The notes under the pieces: model-generated
Seen by the model: the letters and a program-made list of their open reading frames with translations, nothing else
Told to the model about the DNA's origin: nothing
Databases searched by the model: none
Assembly (NCBI RefSeq): GCF_032118995.1
Contig: NC_092669.1
Span: 2,231,501-2,295,500, forward strand
Reading direction: 5' to 3'
DNA: 64,000 nt
Source: Asterias amurensis
Taxonomy: Eukaryota; Echinodermata; Asteroidea; Forcipulatida; Asteriidae
Position numbers and translations under genes: made by a program
Shown here: one piece after another, positions 33,911-45,913 of the stretch
How the letters are laid out: each line of letters begins with the position of its first letter
How positions within the stretch are numbered: position 1 is the first letter of the stretch

Positions 33911-36900
33911 CTGTCAAAACAAGAAACAAAACAACTTCATTTGATTCTGCATGTAGAAAAAGAAATATTCAAGCTTAATGGCCTTGCCACACACGAGGCG
34001 ATTTTAACAGGTAATTGGAAGGTATCCCATAGAGTTTTGTGCGGGAGATTCTGCCCCTCCGTGGGAAATTAATGTGGGATGTACGAGGAGGATTCACAAG
34101 AGGGCGCTATCAAAAGAGGGCGCTATCAAAAGAGGGCGCTATCAAAAGAAGTTTGTTAAACGTTGTAGAAAAGTGCCATTGTGAATCTCCTTTCAAACCG
34201 GTGTCATAGGGAACTTTGTCCGCCGGGGATTCGGTCCCCCTCATGAGAAATGAGGCATAATTCAGGCCTAATACAAGGTTTCAGGCCTGAAGTCTTTAAA
34301 TATGTATATATGTTTTTAAGGTGATAACCGGAACACAATAAATGATGAAATTACCATAAAATTGTAGGATTTTGGTGAATATTACTTGGGCGACGGACCT
34401 AATCTCGGAAATTCGGATACGCACGACACAATATTAGCCCACACAAAGCGATGGCGAAGGTTCGTAAACAAACGAAAGGTTTAACCCATCCAAACGAACC
34501 CGACCCTGGACACAAATTGGAGAAACAAAATAATCCAGGGGCGGCCAGGAACCGAGAGAGGGCCTATCCTTTGTCAATATGAGCATTTATCTAAAAAATG
34601 ATAATCGTATGATCAGGAAACGATACCAACAAAATACACTTCTGTTAGTCCACCTGTCGGTCTGTAAGTGTTTACACAACAGGCATGCGTTTTGCATGAT
34701 GATTGTCGTGACTGAATGCTGCCCATTCATTTTGTGTGTGTGGTTTTTTTTTTTCGGGGGTGATTTCCTGTTCCGTTTATTGATGGTTTCGTTGGAGGTT
34801 TCTGACTTTATGCATACATGAATGATTATACAAAGAGAAGAATAACCAATTAATTAATTTTTATTTGATATGAACTGCCATTTTGGTTGAACTTCAATGA
34901 TATTTTTATCTTGGCTGTTGCTGCTGAAAATTTTATTTTTTTTCTCATTACGTCACTGAACAGTATTTACAACAAAACGATAGGCGTGTTCAGTAGGAGT
35001 ATCAACACAAGGGACTGAAACATGCAAAGCATCCGGTCTGTCGTGGTATTCGAACCGGTGTCCACGGTGAAAAGGGGAAGGGAAAGAACCCATCCCAATC
35101 TGAGGTGAAATAAAACATTCGCTGGCTACATGGATTGTGACCTCCGACCCGGGCGGTTTAATAAATTAATAAGTGAATTAATCTGCACTTCTAGTTCATA
35201 AGTATTTTTTATTGAGACCCACTTCTGCAAACCGCACTTAACTCATTGAAAAGACAAAGATAACATGGTAACTTTTTTGTTTGCTTTTAATAGATATTAT
35301 TATATTTTATAGCAGAAGCCAATATTTGGTGGTAAAAAAAAAAAACTGACAATGAACAAAGCTTCGTCGCTTGAATGTAGACGCGTGGCAAAGTACGCCA
35401 ACACCCCACCCAGCGGTTCCACTTGATCTTTGAAGCTGCCAAACGCTTACAGACAAACGATTCGCGTGGCGGGCAAAGTTCACCCAGAAAAACACGAACC
35501 GATTTTATATTCTTCATAAAAGGGTATAATTCTATTGTTCAAACAGAACTTCGTTAACACTATGGGTGTGTATGGGGAGCCTTTGGTTAAGTGTGGTAGA
35601 GGGATTGGTTGCCCGAAATGTTACAAACAAAAATAAGATAAAAAACTTCGAGTACCACTTTTTTTTAAAGACACTGGACACCTTTGGTTATTGTCAAAGA
35701 CCAGTCATCTCACTTGGTGTATCTCAACATAATAATATGCATAAAATAACAAACCTGTAAACATTTGAACTCAATTGGTAGTCCAAGTCGCAGAAAAACA
35801 CCCTTGTCACAAGCTGTGTGCTTTCAGCAGATGCTTGAATTCGAGCCGTCAGCTGAGGTCTCGAATTCAATTTAAATTTAAAAAAAATTAGTGAGAAATT
35901 ACTTCTTTTCTCAAATACTACGTTACTTCAGCCGTTTCTCATAATGTTGTATTCTTTTAACAACTCTACATTGCTTGTTACCGAGTAAGTTTTTAGGCCA
36001 ACGACTTTTTTGAGTAGCTACCAACAGTGTTCATGCATTTAAAGGGTCTATGTAACTTTTGTGGGACAAAAAAACACAATGTCCAAAAAGCTTCCCTGAA
36101 AGTATTACGTGCTGAGGTGCTGTAGTTTTTGGGAAATGAGTAAAACAATGTCATGAAAATCATTTTCGTCTCGTGAGTCGAAAATTATTTTAATCATTTA
36201 CAAACGTATTTTCATGAAATTGTTGTACTCATTTCTCAAAAAACTACAGCACCTCAGTAAGTAATATTTTGAATGGAAGCTTTCCACTATCATTATCTTC
36301 AAAGCCTGTAAGTTTAATGTAAATCTATGGACATTTTGAAAAGGTACCCAAATCCTTTAACGAAATTGAATGATTTTTGTTTTGCTGAAATTTGCATGGA
36401 AAACCTTTAGCTATTCACCAATCGCATAATGTTGAACTTGACGCTAAAAAAGTGCTCATGTTTAGTACATGGACTTCGCTCCACCTGTTGTGGGTCGGTT
36501 GAATAGAAAAATTCTATTGTTGTAGGGCAACACGTAGACGCGTTTTTAGGGTTCGGGGGTTTCCCCGCGTGGTCCCCCCTCGGTGAAACGAACTATAAGT
36601 ATCGGACTAAATAAAAGACACAACCGCGTCCCGATCACAAACGCAATTAATATGACATCAATTGTGGAGCATGCCCCTAAAGTTAAAGTTCCTGCACAAA
36701 GGGTATATAGACCTAACTTATAATGCACTTGACAGAAACACAAAATAAGATAAGTATTATTAAAGGCAGTGGACACTATTGGTAACTGCCAAAGACTAGC
36801 CTTAACAGTTCGTGTATCTCAACATTATACATACAATAACAAACCCTAGAAAATTTGAGCTCAATCGATCATCGAACTTGCGCGATAATAATGAAAGAAA

Positions 36901-39900
36901 AAACAGCCTTGTCACACGAAGTTGGGTTCGTTAAGATGGTTGATTTCGAGACCTCAAGTTCTAAATCTGAGGTCTCGAAATCAAATTCGTGGAAAATTAC
37001 TTCTTTCTTGAAAACTATGGCACTTCAGAGGGAGCCGTTTCTCACAATGTTTTGTACCATCAACCTCTCCCCATTACTCGTTACCGAGTAAGGTTTCGTG
37101 CTAATAATTAATTTTAGTAATTACCAATAGTGTCCACTGCCTTTAAAACAAAGTTTGATTAAAGGAACATGTTGCCTTGGATCGGTCGAGTCGGGCTTTG
37201 AAAAGCGTTTGTAACCGTTTGTTTTAAAATGCACATGATTGGAAAAATGTTTTAAAAGTAGAATATAATGATCCACACAAGTATCACTCGAAATTGCGTG
37301 GTTGTCCTTTAACCTCGTCGACTAACACGGTCGGCCATTTATGGGAGTCAAATTCTTGAATGGCCGACCGTGTTAGTTTGCAAAGTAAAAGGAAAACCAC
37401 GCAATTTCGAGGAAAATTTGTGTGGATCATTGTATTCTACTTTCAAATCATCTTTATAACCATATGCATTTTGTAACAAACGGTTACACACGCTTTTCAA
37501 AGACCAACTCGACCGATCAAAGGCAACGTGTTCCTTTAAAGGCACTGGACACCAAAGGGTGAATTGAGTATCCATGGTGGCGAATTATGAAAACGCTTGC
37601 TATACTGCATTTACTTCAAACTGGTGAATGGCAACAATGTAAACAAAAGAGGAACTTTTCCTTCCAAATTTAGATTTTGAATGAAAATATGGCAGATTTT
37701 GTCTGACAAAAAAAAAAAAAAAAAAAAAAACGCGTCATCGATCGCTCACTCTAACTCGATCCCGAACCAAACAAACCGAAATCAAACTGTTGTGAAGGAT
37801 TAAACACTACTGTTACAGCTGCCTGAAGTGATGATTGATTGTTATTGCTCCACACATCATTCTCTTTTACATTTTTGATTTATGCTCATTGTTGTGCTAG
37901 TACTTGTTGTGCTTAAAGGCAGTGGACACTATTGGTAATTGTCAAAGACTAGCCTTCACAGTTGGTGTATCTCAACATATGCATAAAATAACTAACCTGT
38001 GAAAATTTGAGCTCAATCGGTCATCGAAGTTGCGAGATAACAATGAAAGAAAAATAACCCTTGCAACACGAAGTAATGTGCGTTTAGATGGTTGATTTCG
38101 AGACCTCAAGTTCTAAACTTGAGGTCTCGAAATAAAATTCATGGAAAATTACTTCTTTCTCGAAAACTATGGCACTTCAGAGGGAACCAATTCGCACAAT
38201 GTTTTATACCATCAACCTCTCCCCATTACTCGTCACCAAGAAAGGTTTTATGCTAATAATTATTTTGAGTAATTACCAATAGTGTCCACTGCCTTTAAGC
38301 ATTGAAATGGGCCATGGCCAAGGAGAGACAGTAGTTATTGTTCCACACATTAGGCCTATTCTCTTTTCAATTTTGATTGATGCTCATTTGGCTTAATGGG
38401 AGGCGAATTAAACGAACGTTAAAAAGCAGTGGACACTATTGGTAATTACTCAAAATAATTATTAGCATAAAACTTACTTGGTATCGAGTAATAGAGAGAG
38501 GTTAATAGTATAAGACATTGTGAGAAACGGCTCCCTCTGAAGTGAAGTAGTTTTCGAGAAAGAAGTAATTTTCCACGAGTTTGATTTCGCGACCTCAAAA
38601 TTTATAAATTGAGGTCTCTAAATTAAGCATCCAAAAGTACACAACTTCGTTTGACAAGGGCGTTTTTTTCTTTCATTATTATCTCGCAATTTCGACGACC
38701 AATTGAGCTAAAATTTTCACAGGTTTGTTATTTTGTTGCATATGTTGAGATACACCAAGTGAGAAGACTGGTCTTAGACAATTACCAATAGTGTCCAATG
38801 TCTTTAACAAAAAGAAGTTATAACCAACCGGGGTGCATACATGCGCTAATGGTAAACAGTCCATTGCCAACTGATTGGGCTATTCTGGTTATTAAAAACA
38901 AAACAAAAGACATAAATAAATAGGTGGTCGGTTTCTCAATAAATAATCTTCAATACAAAAATACTTTTATTTATAGAATATTCATAATCATACCTGCGTA
39001 GAAATTGTTCAAGGGGGTTTGCATCCTCCATTTTGGATCATTAGCCACGCCCACACCCCTGGTTGAATTCCTTTTCAGGCCGCACATCAAAGTAATCTTA
39101 CAATACAGGAGGAGTAGAGACGCTACGGCAACCACCACTATAACGCAAACAATCACGATGACAACCCGAAGAGGGCGCATCAAATCCCTAGACGTTACTC
39201 CAGCCGTTGACCTGACTGCAACGACTCCATCAGGTGGGTTGGTCGCTCGTGAAGTTGACACTGAATGTGATAAGTGCTTTGGGAACGTCTGGTGGGGTTG
39301 AGGAGGAGATTTCACCACGGTGGTTATGAGCAAGCCCGTTGTCGGTGTAGTAGCGTGCGCATCTTCGAAAAAGAAAATAAATACCGCCTTTTTAATGTTT
39401 GTCCAAAAAATTATTAGAATCATTTTCATCTAAAAACAACCAGAGTAAGGCAACTAACTTGAAGAAAAAGTACAGGTATAAATACAAGCAATTGCAACCT
39501 TTTTAAAATGGATATCATTGCTTGTTATCCAACCCGGTTACGGGTCATCACAAAATTAATGTGTGTCATTGAAGAATATTGTTAATAACAATTTCATTTA
39601 TTTTACATAGGGTGGGAGTTGCAATTTTTACAAAAGACAGTGTTTGGTCTTCATTAAATCCCGATGATCAACTGAAAAAAACCAATAAGGGACTAAGCGT
39701 TTTTATTAGACTAAGGGACTAAGTTTCTTTATGCTTAAATGTTTCGGGATATTGGTCTTGAATATGATGACTTGAGACACTGTTTACATTTCTGTTGCTA
39801 AGCTAATATGCTTCGGTAAGCATGTTTGTGTATGACTGTCATTACCTTGGTTAATATTCTGAGCTGGTTCCCGGTGACTTGAAGGTGCCGATGTTTGGTC

Positions 39901-40317
39901 ATCGTCCCCGGCGGGTCGTCTGCCTGGCCGACTTGTTGTAGACCTACTGCTGCTCTGCGCAATCTTTGGAACGGCCAAATTTACTGACACGCATTCTGCG
40001 TTATTGCGCACTCCGCAGTGAACCTCCATCCTATAATTGGGCGGACAGGTGCGCGTGCAGCGTCTGCACACGCACGCGCTCTCGTCCAAGTACGCATCGC
40101 TTGCGCAGTACTTCGTGCAGCAGACGGTGTCTTGGTCGTTCCTGCACTCTGACATGACCTTTGACCCGGCTGGGCAGGTGGAGCATGGCTTGCAGTCGGT
40201 CAACCCAGGTCCTGATGTGTCGTGGAATGTCCCCATACGGCATTTAAGACTGCCACTGACGTCATTGGGCGAGATGAGGAGTGTGGCCGCAAACACCAGT
40301 GCAATACCGGCATACAT
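33417..40317 (-). CDS. TNF-receptor-superfamily membrane receptor (gene A)
   Basis: Three coding exons (39846-40317, 38994-39362, 33417-33910), all junctions phase 1, 1335 nt, 444 residues. Residues 1-23 form a signal peptide (hydrophobic IALVFAATLLI). Residues 26-66 are a cysteine-rich domain with six cysteines (C26, 42, 45, 48, 58, 66). Residues 67-109 are a second domain with the canonical six (C71, 84, 87, 91, 101, 109) plus extra C67 and C82. A Ser/Thr/Pro stalk follows, then one transmembrane helix (VVIVIVCVIVVVAVASLLLL) and a tail of about 190 residues. The tail has no death domain I can see; a weak TRAF-type TDEE motif is present, and its end is His/Cys-rich. A cell-surface receptor for a TNF-like ligand is the likely role; the ligand and signalling are unknown. 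Vertebrate orthology is not assignable from sequence alone. Confidence 0.88.
34030..34250 (+). repeat. MITE-like sequence with a 16-bp triplication
   Basis: AGAGGGCGCTATCAAA occurs three times head-to-tail from about 34105. The flank is shared with 54410-54500. Confidence 0.6.
35665..36042 (+). mobile_element. Family A TTAA element, diverged
   Basis: TTAAAGACACTGGACACCTT left; ACCAACAGTGTTCATGCATTTAA right. Shares its right TTAA with the N element that follows. Confidence 0.8.
36039..36360 (+). mobile_element. Family N TTAA element
   Basis: TTAAAGGGTCTATGTAACTT left; GGTACCCAAATCCTTTAA right. Long internal palindrome around CTACAGCACCTCAG and ATGAAAATCATTTTCGTC. Confidence 0.75.
36760..37146 (+). 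mobile_element. Family A TTAA element in TNFR A intron 2
   Basis: Full length with both TTAA ends; central GAGACCTCAAGTTCTAAATC palindrome. Confidence 0.92.
37159..37539 (+). mobile_element. Family B TTAA element in TNFR A intron 2
   Basis: TTAAAGGAACATGTTGCC left; GGCAACGTGTTCCTTTAA right. Its right TTAA is directly followed by AGGCACTGGACACC, a family A-type end. Confidence 0.88.
37913..38298 (+). mobile_element. Family A TTAA element
   Basis: Full length; TTAA both ends; perfect central hairpin GAGACCTCAAGTTC / GAACTTGAGGTCTC-type. Confidence 0.92.
38419..38807 (-). mobile_element. Family A TTAA element
   Basis: TTAAAAAGCAGTGGACACTA left; ATAGTGTCCAATGTCTTTAA right; reverse orientation to its neighbour at 37913. 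Confidence 0.88.
38994..39362 (-). CDS. TNFR gene A coding exon 2: stalk and transmembrane helix
   Basis: Starts after acceptor ttttcgaag and ends TACGCAG|gtatga. It encodes a Thr/Pro-rich stalk (HATTPTTGLLITTVV...), then LMRPLRVV into a 20-residue hydrophobic helix, then basic GLKRNSTRG on the inner face (positive-inside rule satisfied). Phase 1 at both ends, matching its neighbours. Confidence 0.87.
39846..40317 (-). CDS. TNFR gene A coding exon 1: signal peptide and two cysteine-rich domains
   Basis: Begins at ATG 40317, ten bases inside the exon after acceptor ctttgcag|AGAGAAG. Ends CCAAG|gtaat, phase 1. Contains the signal peptide, both cysteine-rich domains and the first part of a Ser/Arg/Pro stalk. 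If the intron were retained the frame would run to a stop at 39784. Confidence 0.88.
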
Positions 40318-40773
40318 ATTCTTCTCTCTGCAAAGATATTTTGAACAAAGGTAAAGTCACATTTCAAACGTTAATCTAAAGAGATTCTGTTTCATACTTC
40401 TTATGCTCGATTTCCCGAGAGCGAAAATTGATCTTAAAAGCAAACAAATCTTTAGTTGCTAAGCAAAGTATGGTGTCACAATAAAATTGCCATGTTAATA
40501 TTATTTATTTATTTTATTTTATTTTAATTCTTCGGACAAAAAAAGCAAAACAATAAAACAAGCACAGGCCGTCCAGGGAAGGGCAAAAGTCCAAAAACTG
40601 TCATCAAAAAAGATGTGCTCTCCCAGACCTAGCTCATAAAAACTACACATTATATACTATATACATTAAACATTCTAAAATTGCAGTAAAAGTTTGACAA
40701 CCCATATCCATCTTGGCAAAGTGTACCTTTTTTTATAACCAGTAGATTGTTTTAATCATAATATAATATACAA

Positions 40774-41142
40774 TTAAAGCCATTATACACTTTTGGTAAA
40801 CAGTATTGTCCAAGTCCCACACTTCGTGTATCACAACTAATATATAAAATAACAAACCTGTGAGAATTTAGGTTCAATCGGTCATCGGAGTCGGGAGAAA
40901 ATAACGGGAAAACACACTCTTGTTTCCGCGCGTTTCGCCGTGTCATGACATGTGTTTAAAATAAATCCGTAATTATCGCTAACGAGAATTTATATTGTTT
41001 TAATGTGTTCTCAAAAAAGTAAAGCATTTCATTGAACAATATTTCAAGAGAAGTCTTTCACCATTACCTTCTGCAAACCCTGTAAATTATTTGTAAATCT
41101 GTTTTGTTTTTTTCCTGTACCGAAAGGCTATAATGGCTTTAA
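40774..41142 (+). mobile_element. Family J TTAA element in TNFR A intron 1-side flank
   Basis: TTAAAGCCATTATACACTTT left; CTATAATGGCTTTAA right. Carries CGCGCGTTTCGCCGTGTCAT. Confidence 0.85.
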
Positions 41143-41452
41143 ACAAACCCGTGAAAGTTTAATTTTGAAACTTCGCCGAAAATCGGAGCGATATTATTTT
41201 GTTATCAACGCAGGAAGAATAATTCCGTAATTGGAAAACACAATCACCAGAAACCTACGGGAAATACTATACCGATTAAAAAATAAAAAATAAACAATTC
41301 GAGGAAATTAATGTTCGTAATAGAAACAATTAGTAGAATTGGCTTTAATTTTACGCACGGTTTGCATTGACTCGGATTGTGTTACAAATTAAAAGTGTTT
41401 GTCATTGGCCAAGAATAAACCATGAATGAAACAAATACACATTACAGGCACC

Positions 41453-41598
41453 GGACCGATTTAACAAAGGGTTAGGACTAGGGCCTATTTAGTCCTAGGA
41501 GATATTTAAAAAAAATAATGCTAGTCCTAAGTTATAGGACGAGTAGCTCGTCTTAACTCGTGATAGGACTAGTCTTAACTCTTTGTGAAATCCACACC
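41453..41598 (+). mobile_element. Family D MITE
   Basis: CAAAGGGTTAGGACTAGGGC left; CTAACTCTTTGTGAAATCC-type right end. Confidence 0.65.
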
Positions 41599-41601
41599 TT
41601 C

Positions 41602-41926
41602 ATTTGTCAAAGACCAGTCTTCTCACTTGGTGTGTCTCCACATATGCATAAATAAACAAACCTGTGAAAATATGAACTCAGTTGGTCGTCGAAGTTGCAA
41701 GATAACAATGGAAGAATCGACACCCTTACAAGTACACGTTATGTGCTTTCAAATGCCTCGAATTCGTTTCAAACACTGAGAAATTAATTCTTTCTCAAAA
41801 ACTACGTTTCTTCAGTTTCTCACAATGTGTTATACTACCAACAGCTCTCTATTGCTCGTTACCAAGTACATTTTTATGCTAACATTTATTTTGAGTAGTT
41901 ACCAATAGTGTCAAGTGCCTTTAACA
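41602..41926 (+). mobile_element. Family A element, left-truncated
   Basis: Starts inside the family at GTCAAAGACCAGTC; right end CCAATAGTGTCAAGTGCCTT then TAA. Confidence 0.7.
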
Positions 41927-42045
41927 GCTTTGGTGTCAAAGTTCACTGAGCAGAATAATGCACGTGTGTGACGCAAATAGCGTCATTATAGGCAGCTGCG
42001 AAGATTATCGCTAAAGATTAGTAAGTCAATATCTAAATGTTTGTT

Positions 42046-42432
42046 TTAAAGGCAGTGGACACTATTGGTAATTACTCAAAATAATTATCGTCATAAAACC
42101 TTTCTTGGTGACGAGTAATAGGGAGAGGTTGATGGTATAAAACATTGTGAGAAACGGCACCCTCTGAAGTGCCATAGTTTTCGCGAAAGAAGTAATTTTC
42201 CACGAATTTGATTTTAAGACCTCAGATTAAGAACTTGAGGTCTCGAAATCAAGCATTAGAAAGCACACAACTTCGTGTGACAGGGGTGTTTTTTACTTTC
42301 ATTATTATCTCGCAACTTCGATGACCGATTGAGTTTAAATTTTCACAGGTTTGTTATTTTATGCATATGTTGAGATACACCAACTGTGAAGGCTAGTCTG
42401 TGACAATTACCGAAAGTGTCCACTGTCTTTAA
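42046..42432 (-). mobile_element. Family A TTAA element
   Basis: TTAAAGGCAGTGGACACTAT left; AGTGTCCACTGTCTTTAA right. Confidence 0.92.
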
Positions 42433-42896
42433 GTAAAAACGGACACTTCAAAAGAAGGTTAGGCGTATTATTTTGGTAGTTGTCAAAGATCAGTGTCCTC
42501 GCTTGGGTTTTCCAATCAAAATTATTCATAACATACATTTTTAATTCCGAAATAACTACAATAATTTCCATGAATATATAAATTACTACGATAAATCACG
42601 GTAACAATAGTAAACATTAATACAGTACATAAAAAAACCATGAACGTAAAACAAAAACACTTTGAACATTTATAGCTCAACTGGTTATTAAAATTGTGAA
42701 AAAAAAACAATTATTTAATAGAATGGTGTGTTTTCATTTAGTCGATTCGAAGGGTTTACTTACAACTTCTGCCGGAAGAAACTCAATGGTTTTTAAGTGA
42801 AACTTGATCAATTCACAAAAATCAGAAAATACAGTGAATTTTACAGTTAGTTTACTTCGCAGAACGCTATGCAGAACGTAATGTAGATTTATGTTA

Positions 42897-43894
42897 ACCT
42901 GTGGACGTTTTCATTAATTTATTTTTTACCAGAATTGCGGAAATCCTTTAAAGAATGTGAAACAAATCTACCTGCCCCAAAATGTTTACAGGAAAGTAAA
43001 CGAACAAACAAACAATTAAAATGCTTACATTATTATAACCAACAAGGAAAACAACGCACACAAAAATCCCGGGATTTTTTAAAAATTTTCCCGGAAGAAA
43101 ACTCTCAGGATTTTATTGTTTAATATTGTATGTTTTTTGTGTGTGAATATAGCTAGACGGGTGCAAGTCATGCGGCTATTCGAACATCAGGACCGGTTTT
43201 AGTTGTTTCCCTCTCACGCTCAAGGCAGTGGACACAATTGGTAACTACTCAAAATAATTATTAGCATAAAACCTATCTTGGTAACGAGTAATGGGGAGAG
43301 GTTGATGGTATAAAACATTGTGAGAAACGGCTCCCTCTGAAGTGGAGTAATTTTCGAGAAAGAAGTAATTTTCCACGAATTTGATTTCGAGACCTCAGAT
43401 TTAGAATTTGAGGTCTCGTAATCAAGCATCTGAAAGCACACAACTTCGTGTGACAAGGGTGTTTTTTCTTTCATAGTTATCTCGCAACTTCGACGACCAA
43501 TTGATTGAGCTCAAATTTTCACAAGTTTGTTATTTTATGCATATGTTGAGATACAATAAGTGAGAAGACTGGTCTTTGACAATTACTAATAGTGTCCGCT
43601 GTCTTTAACCTGTGTACGTTTTTTTTATGACCAGAATTGCGGACATCCTTTGTAATGTGAATCAAATCTACCTGCCTCACAAATGTTTACAGGAAAGTAA
43701 ATACACAAACCAACAAACCAACAAGGAAAACAACACACACAAAAATGTTGGGAATTTTTTTTATTTTTCCCGGAAGAAAACTCTCAGGATTTTATTGTTT
43801 AATATTGTATGTTTTTGTACGGGAAAATAAAAAGCGGTGCAAGTCACGGTTATTCGAACATCGGGACTCGTTTAGTTGTTTCCCTTTCACGTTA
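42897..43894 (+). repeat. Direct duplication split by a family A element
   Basis: 42897-43219 and 43609-43894 share ACCAGAATTGCGGAMATCCTTT, AAATCTACCTGCC, GAAAACTCTCAGGATTTTAT and CGTTTAGTTGTTTCCCT-type stretches in the same order. Family A (43220-43608) separates them. Confidence 0.75.
43220..43608 (-). mobile_element. Family A TTAA element
   Basis: Left TTAA decayed to CTCA; right end CTGTCTTTAA. Interior full length. Confidence 0.85.
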
Positions 43895-43987
43895 AAGCAG
43901 TTTGTCAACTCCAAAACGTTCATACTAAGAACCCTTAGTGTAATTCATTAATTGGTAAAACTATACTCAATTAGAAAATGTTCATTT

Positions 43988-44381
43988 TTAAAGGCACTGG
44001 TCACCATTGATAATCACTCGAAATAATTGTTAGCATAAAACCTTACTTGGTAGTGATCAATGATGAGCTGTTGATAGTATAAAACATTGGCTCCCTCTGA
44101 AGTAACGGGTTTTTTTTTTTTTGAGAAAGAAGTAATTTCTCACTAAAATAATTATTTGAATCGAATTGAATTCAATACCTCATCTGAGGTTTCGATTTCA
44201 AAGCATCTGAAAGCACACAACTTCGTGTGACAAGGGTGTTTTTTCCTTCATTATTATCTCGCAACATCGACGACCAATTGAGTTCAAATTTTCACAGGTT
44301 TGTTATTTTATGCACATGTCGAGATACACCAAATGAGAAGACTGGTCTTTGACAATTACCATAGGTGTCCAGTGTCTTTAA
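43988..44381 (-). mobile_element. Family A TTAA element, diverged subfamily
   Basis: TTAAAGGCACTGGTCACCAT left; ATAGGTGTCCAGTGTCTTTAA right (first 20 bases). Confidence 0.85.
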
Positions 44382-44489
44382 GAGTTATTAGTACTAATTC
44401 GCCGCCTTGGTTTGCATGTTCTTGTGAGCAACTATTAGGTACAGCATTTTGGGTTGATAGCTAAAACGTAACAAGGGCGCTTTATCTCC

Positions 44490-44612
44490 AGAGGGAGGGG
44501 GAGCAGTTTCTCACAATTCTTTTATACTATCAACAGCTCTCCATTGCTCGTTAATACTTGGTAAGTTTTTATACTAACAACTATTTTGAGTAATTACCAA
44601 TAGTGCCTTTAT
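44490..44612 (+). mobile_element. Family A right-end fragment
   Basis: AGAGGGAGGG..CAGTTTCTCACAATTC to GTAATTACCAATAGTGCCTT. Confidence 0.6.
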
Positions 44613-44646
44613 AATTATAATCAACTGACAGAGACATAAGACTTAC

Positions 44647-44810
44647 CTGTAACGGATTGTTTCTGGAACGGACGGACGACGTGCACTGTAGGAGTACAAG
44701 CACGTGCGAGCAACAAGCCAACTGTCAAGTTAATCAGACACACGCGCTTAGTGCTTCACCAACCACCCCTTTAAACATCAACTGCACGTTGAAATTAAAC
44801 GCGGACACAC
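44647..44810 (-). other. Probable non-coding first exon of TNFR gene A
   Basis: Ends at a consensus donor CCGTTACAG|gtaagt (intron starts 44646), in the right orientation and upstream of the coding exons, whose first acceptor lies in the 5' untranslated region. The 5' limit is estimated from the promoter-like elements just beyond. Confidence 0.5.
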
Positions 44811-44862
44811 ACGCGTGGTGCATCCCCCCCAGTCAGCCTTTTAAACATCAACTGCACTTTGC
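44765..44862 (-). promoter_or_regulatory. Duplicated promoter-like segment upstream of TNFR gene A
   Basis: Two near-identical minus-strand segments, GTGCAGTTGATGTTTAAA plus G-rich sequence, lie about 69 bp apart (around 44771-44791 and 44840-44860). TTTAAAAGG in the distal copy resembles a TATA box. They sit where a promoter is expected for the exon ending at 44647. Confidence 0.4.
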
Positions 44863-45207
44863 GAGCTCGAAGCAAGAGTAAACAAACAACAAAAGGCCTT
44901 TGATATTATTCTATTCGTATATAGAGGGCGCACAAGCCGGGGTGAACCTGTGGTAAAAAAAACACACACAAGGGTGCTTGCTAGATGTGAACTAGAAACA
45001 CCTTCACTTGTTCACTGCTCACAAGCTGGATCAAACCTTTGGTAAATTAAACAAGGGTTGCTTGCAATGTGAACCAGTAACACCGGGGTTATAACCCTAA
45101 CATTTTCACTGTTACTCGCATGCCGATGAGGAAACATGTAAACAAGGTTGTTCGAGCCCATACTGTGCTGATCAGAAACACCAAAGCTTGAGCCTGGTCT
45201 GGTGCTC

Positions 45208-45535
45208 TTAAAGGAACACGTTGCCTTGGATCGGACGAGTTGGTCTTTGAAAGGTGTTTGAAACCGTTTGTTATAAAATGCACATGGTTGGAAAGATGTT
45301 TTAAAAGTAGAATACAATGATCCACACAAGTTTGCCTCGAAATTGCGTGGTTTTCCTTTTACTGTGCGAACTAACACGGTCGGCCATTTATGGGAGTCAA
45401 CAATTTGACTCCCATAAATGGCCGACCGTGTTAGTCGACGAGGTAAAAGGAAAACCGTGCAATTTCGAGGCATATTTGTGTGGATCATTGTATTCTACTT
45501 TCACAAAATCTGTCTACCCATAAGCATTTTATTTA
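45208..45535 (+). mobile_element. Family B TTAA element, 3' end replaced by family A tail
   Basis: TTAAAGGAACACGTTGCC left, intact palindromic centre, then breaks at GCATTTTATTTAGG into a family A right end (45540-45645, ending GGTGCCTTTAA). Confidence 0.8.
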
Positions 45536-45913
45536 GGCGTCTGATTGACAAATTCACAGCTTTGTTATTTTATGCAAACGTTGGGATACACCAAGTGAGA
45601 ATACTATTCTTTGACAATGACCAAAATGTGTCCGGTGCCTTTAATCTATTAATCAGTTCAAATTAACCCACTATTGCTTTGCACAACAAAACATGAAACC
45701 GAAAATTAAAGAGGAAATGAGGTGTGTGTTGACGACATTTTCGTAATGCAAACCCCACCCCAATTAACTTGAATTCCTGAATGGCGCACAAACAGACATT
45801 GGTCTACAAATGTTTTAGGCGGGTTTCCCCCAATTCAAATTCTTTGAAAATGTAGACGTGTATTTATATTAATAACAAAAACTGGTCGAGGCTGATACCA
45901 ATGCCGGATGGGG

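Noticed and set aside
28245..44381. CRISPR-like array of regularly recurring repeats
   Set aside because: Units are ~385 bp, dispersed, in both orientations and TTAA-flanked; they are transposon copies in an animal genome.
45012..45488. 158-codon minus-strand frame
   Set aside because: It crosses a SINE head and a family B element; similar peptides (IHTNMP..VFLLPRR) arise from every B copy, so it is repeat translation.
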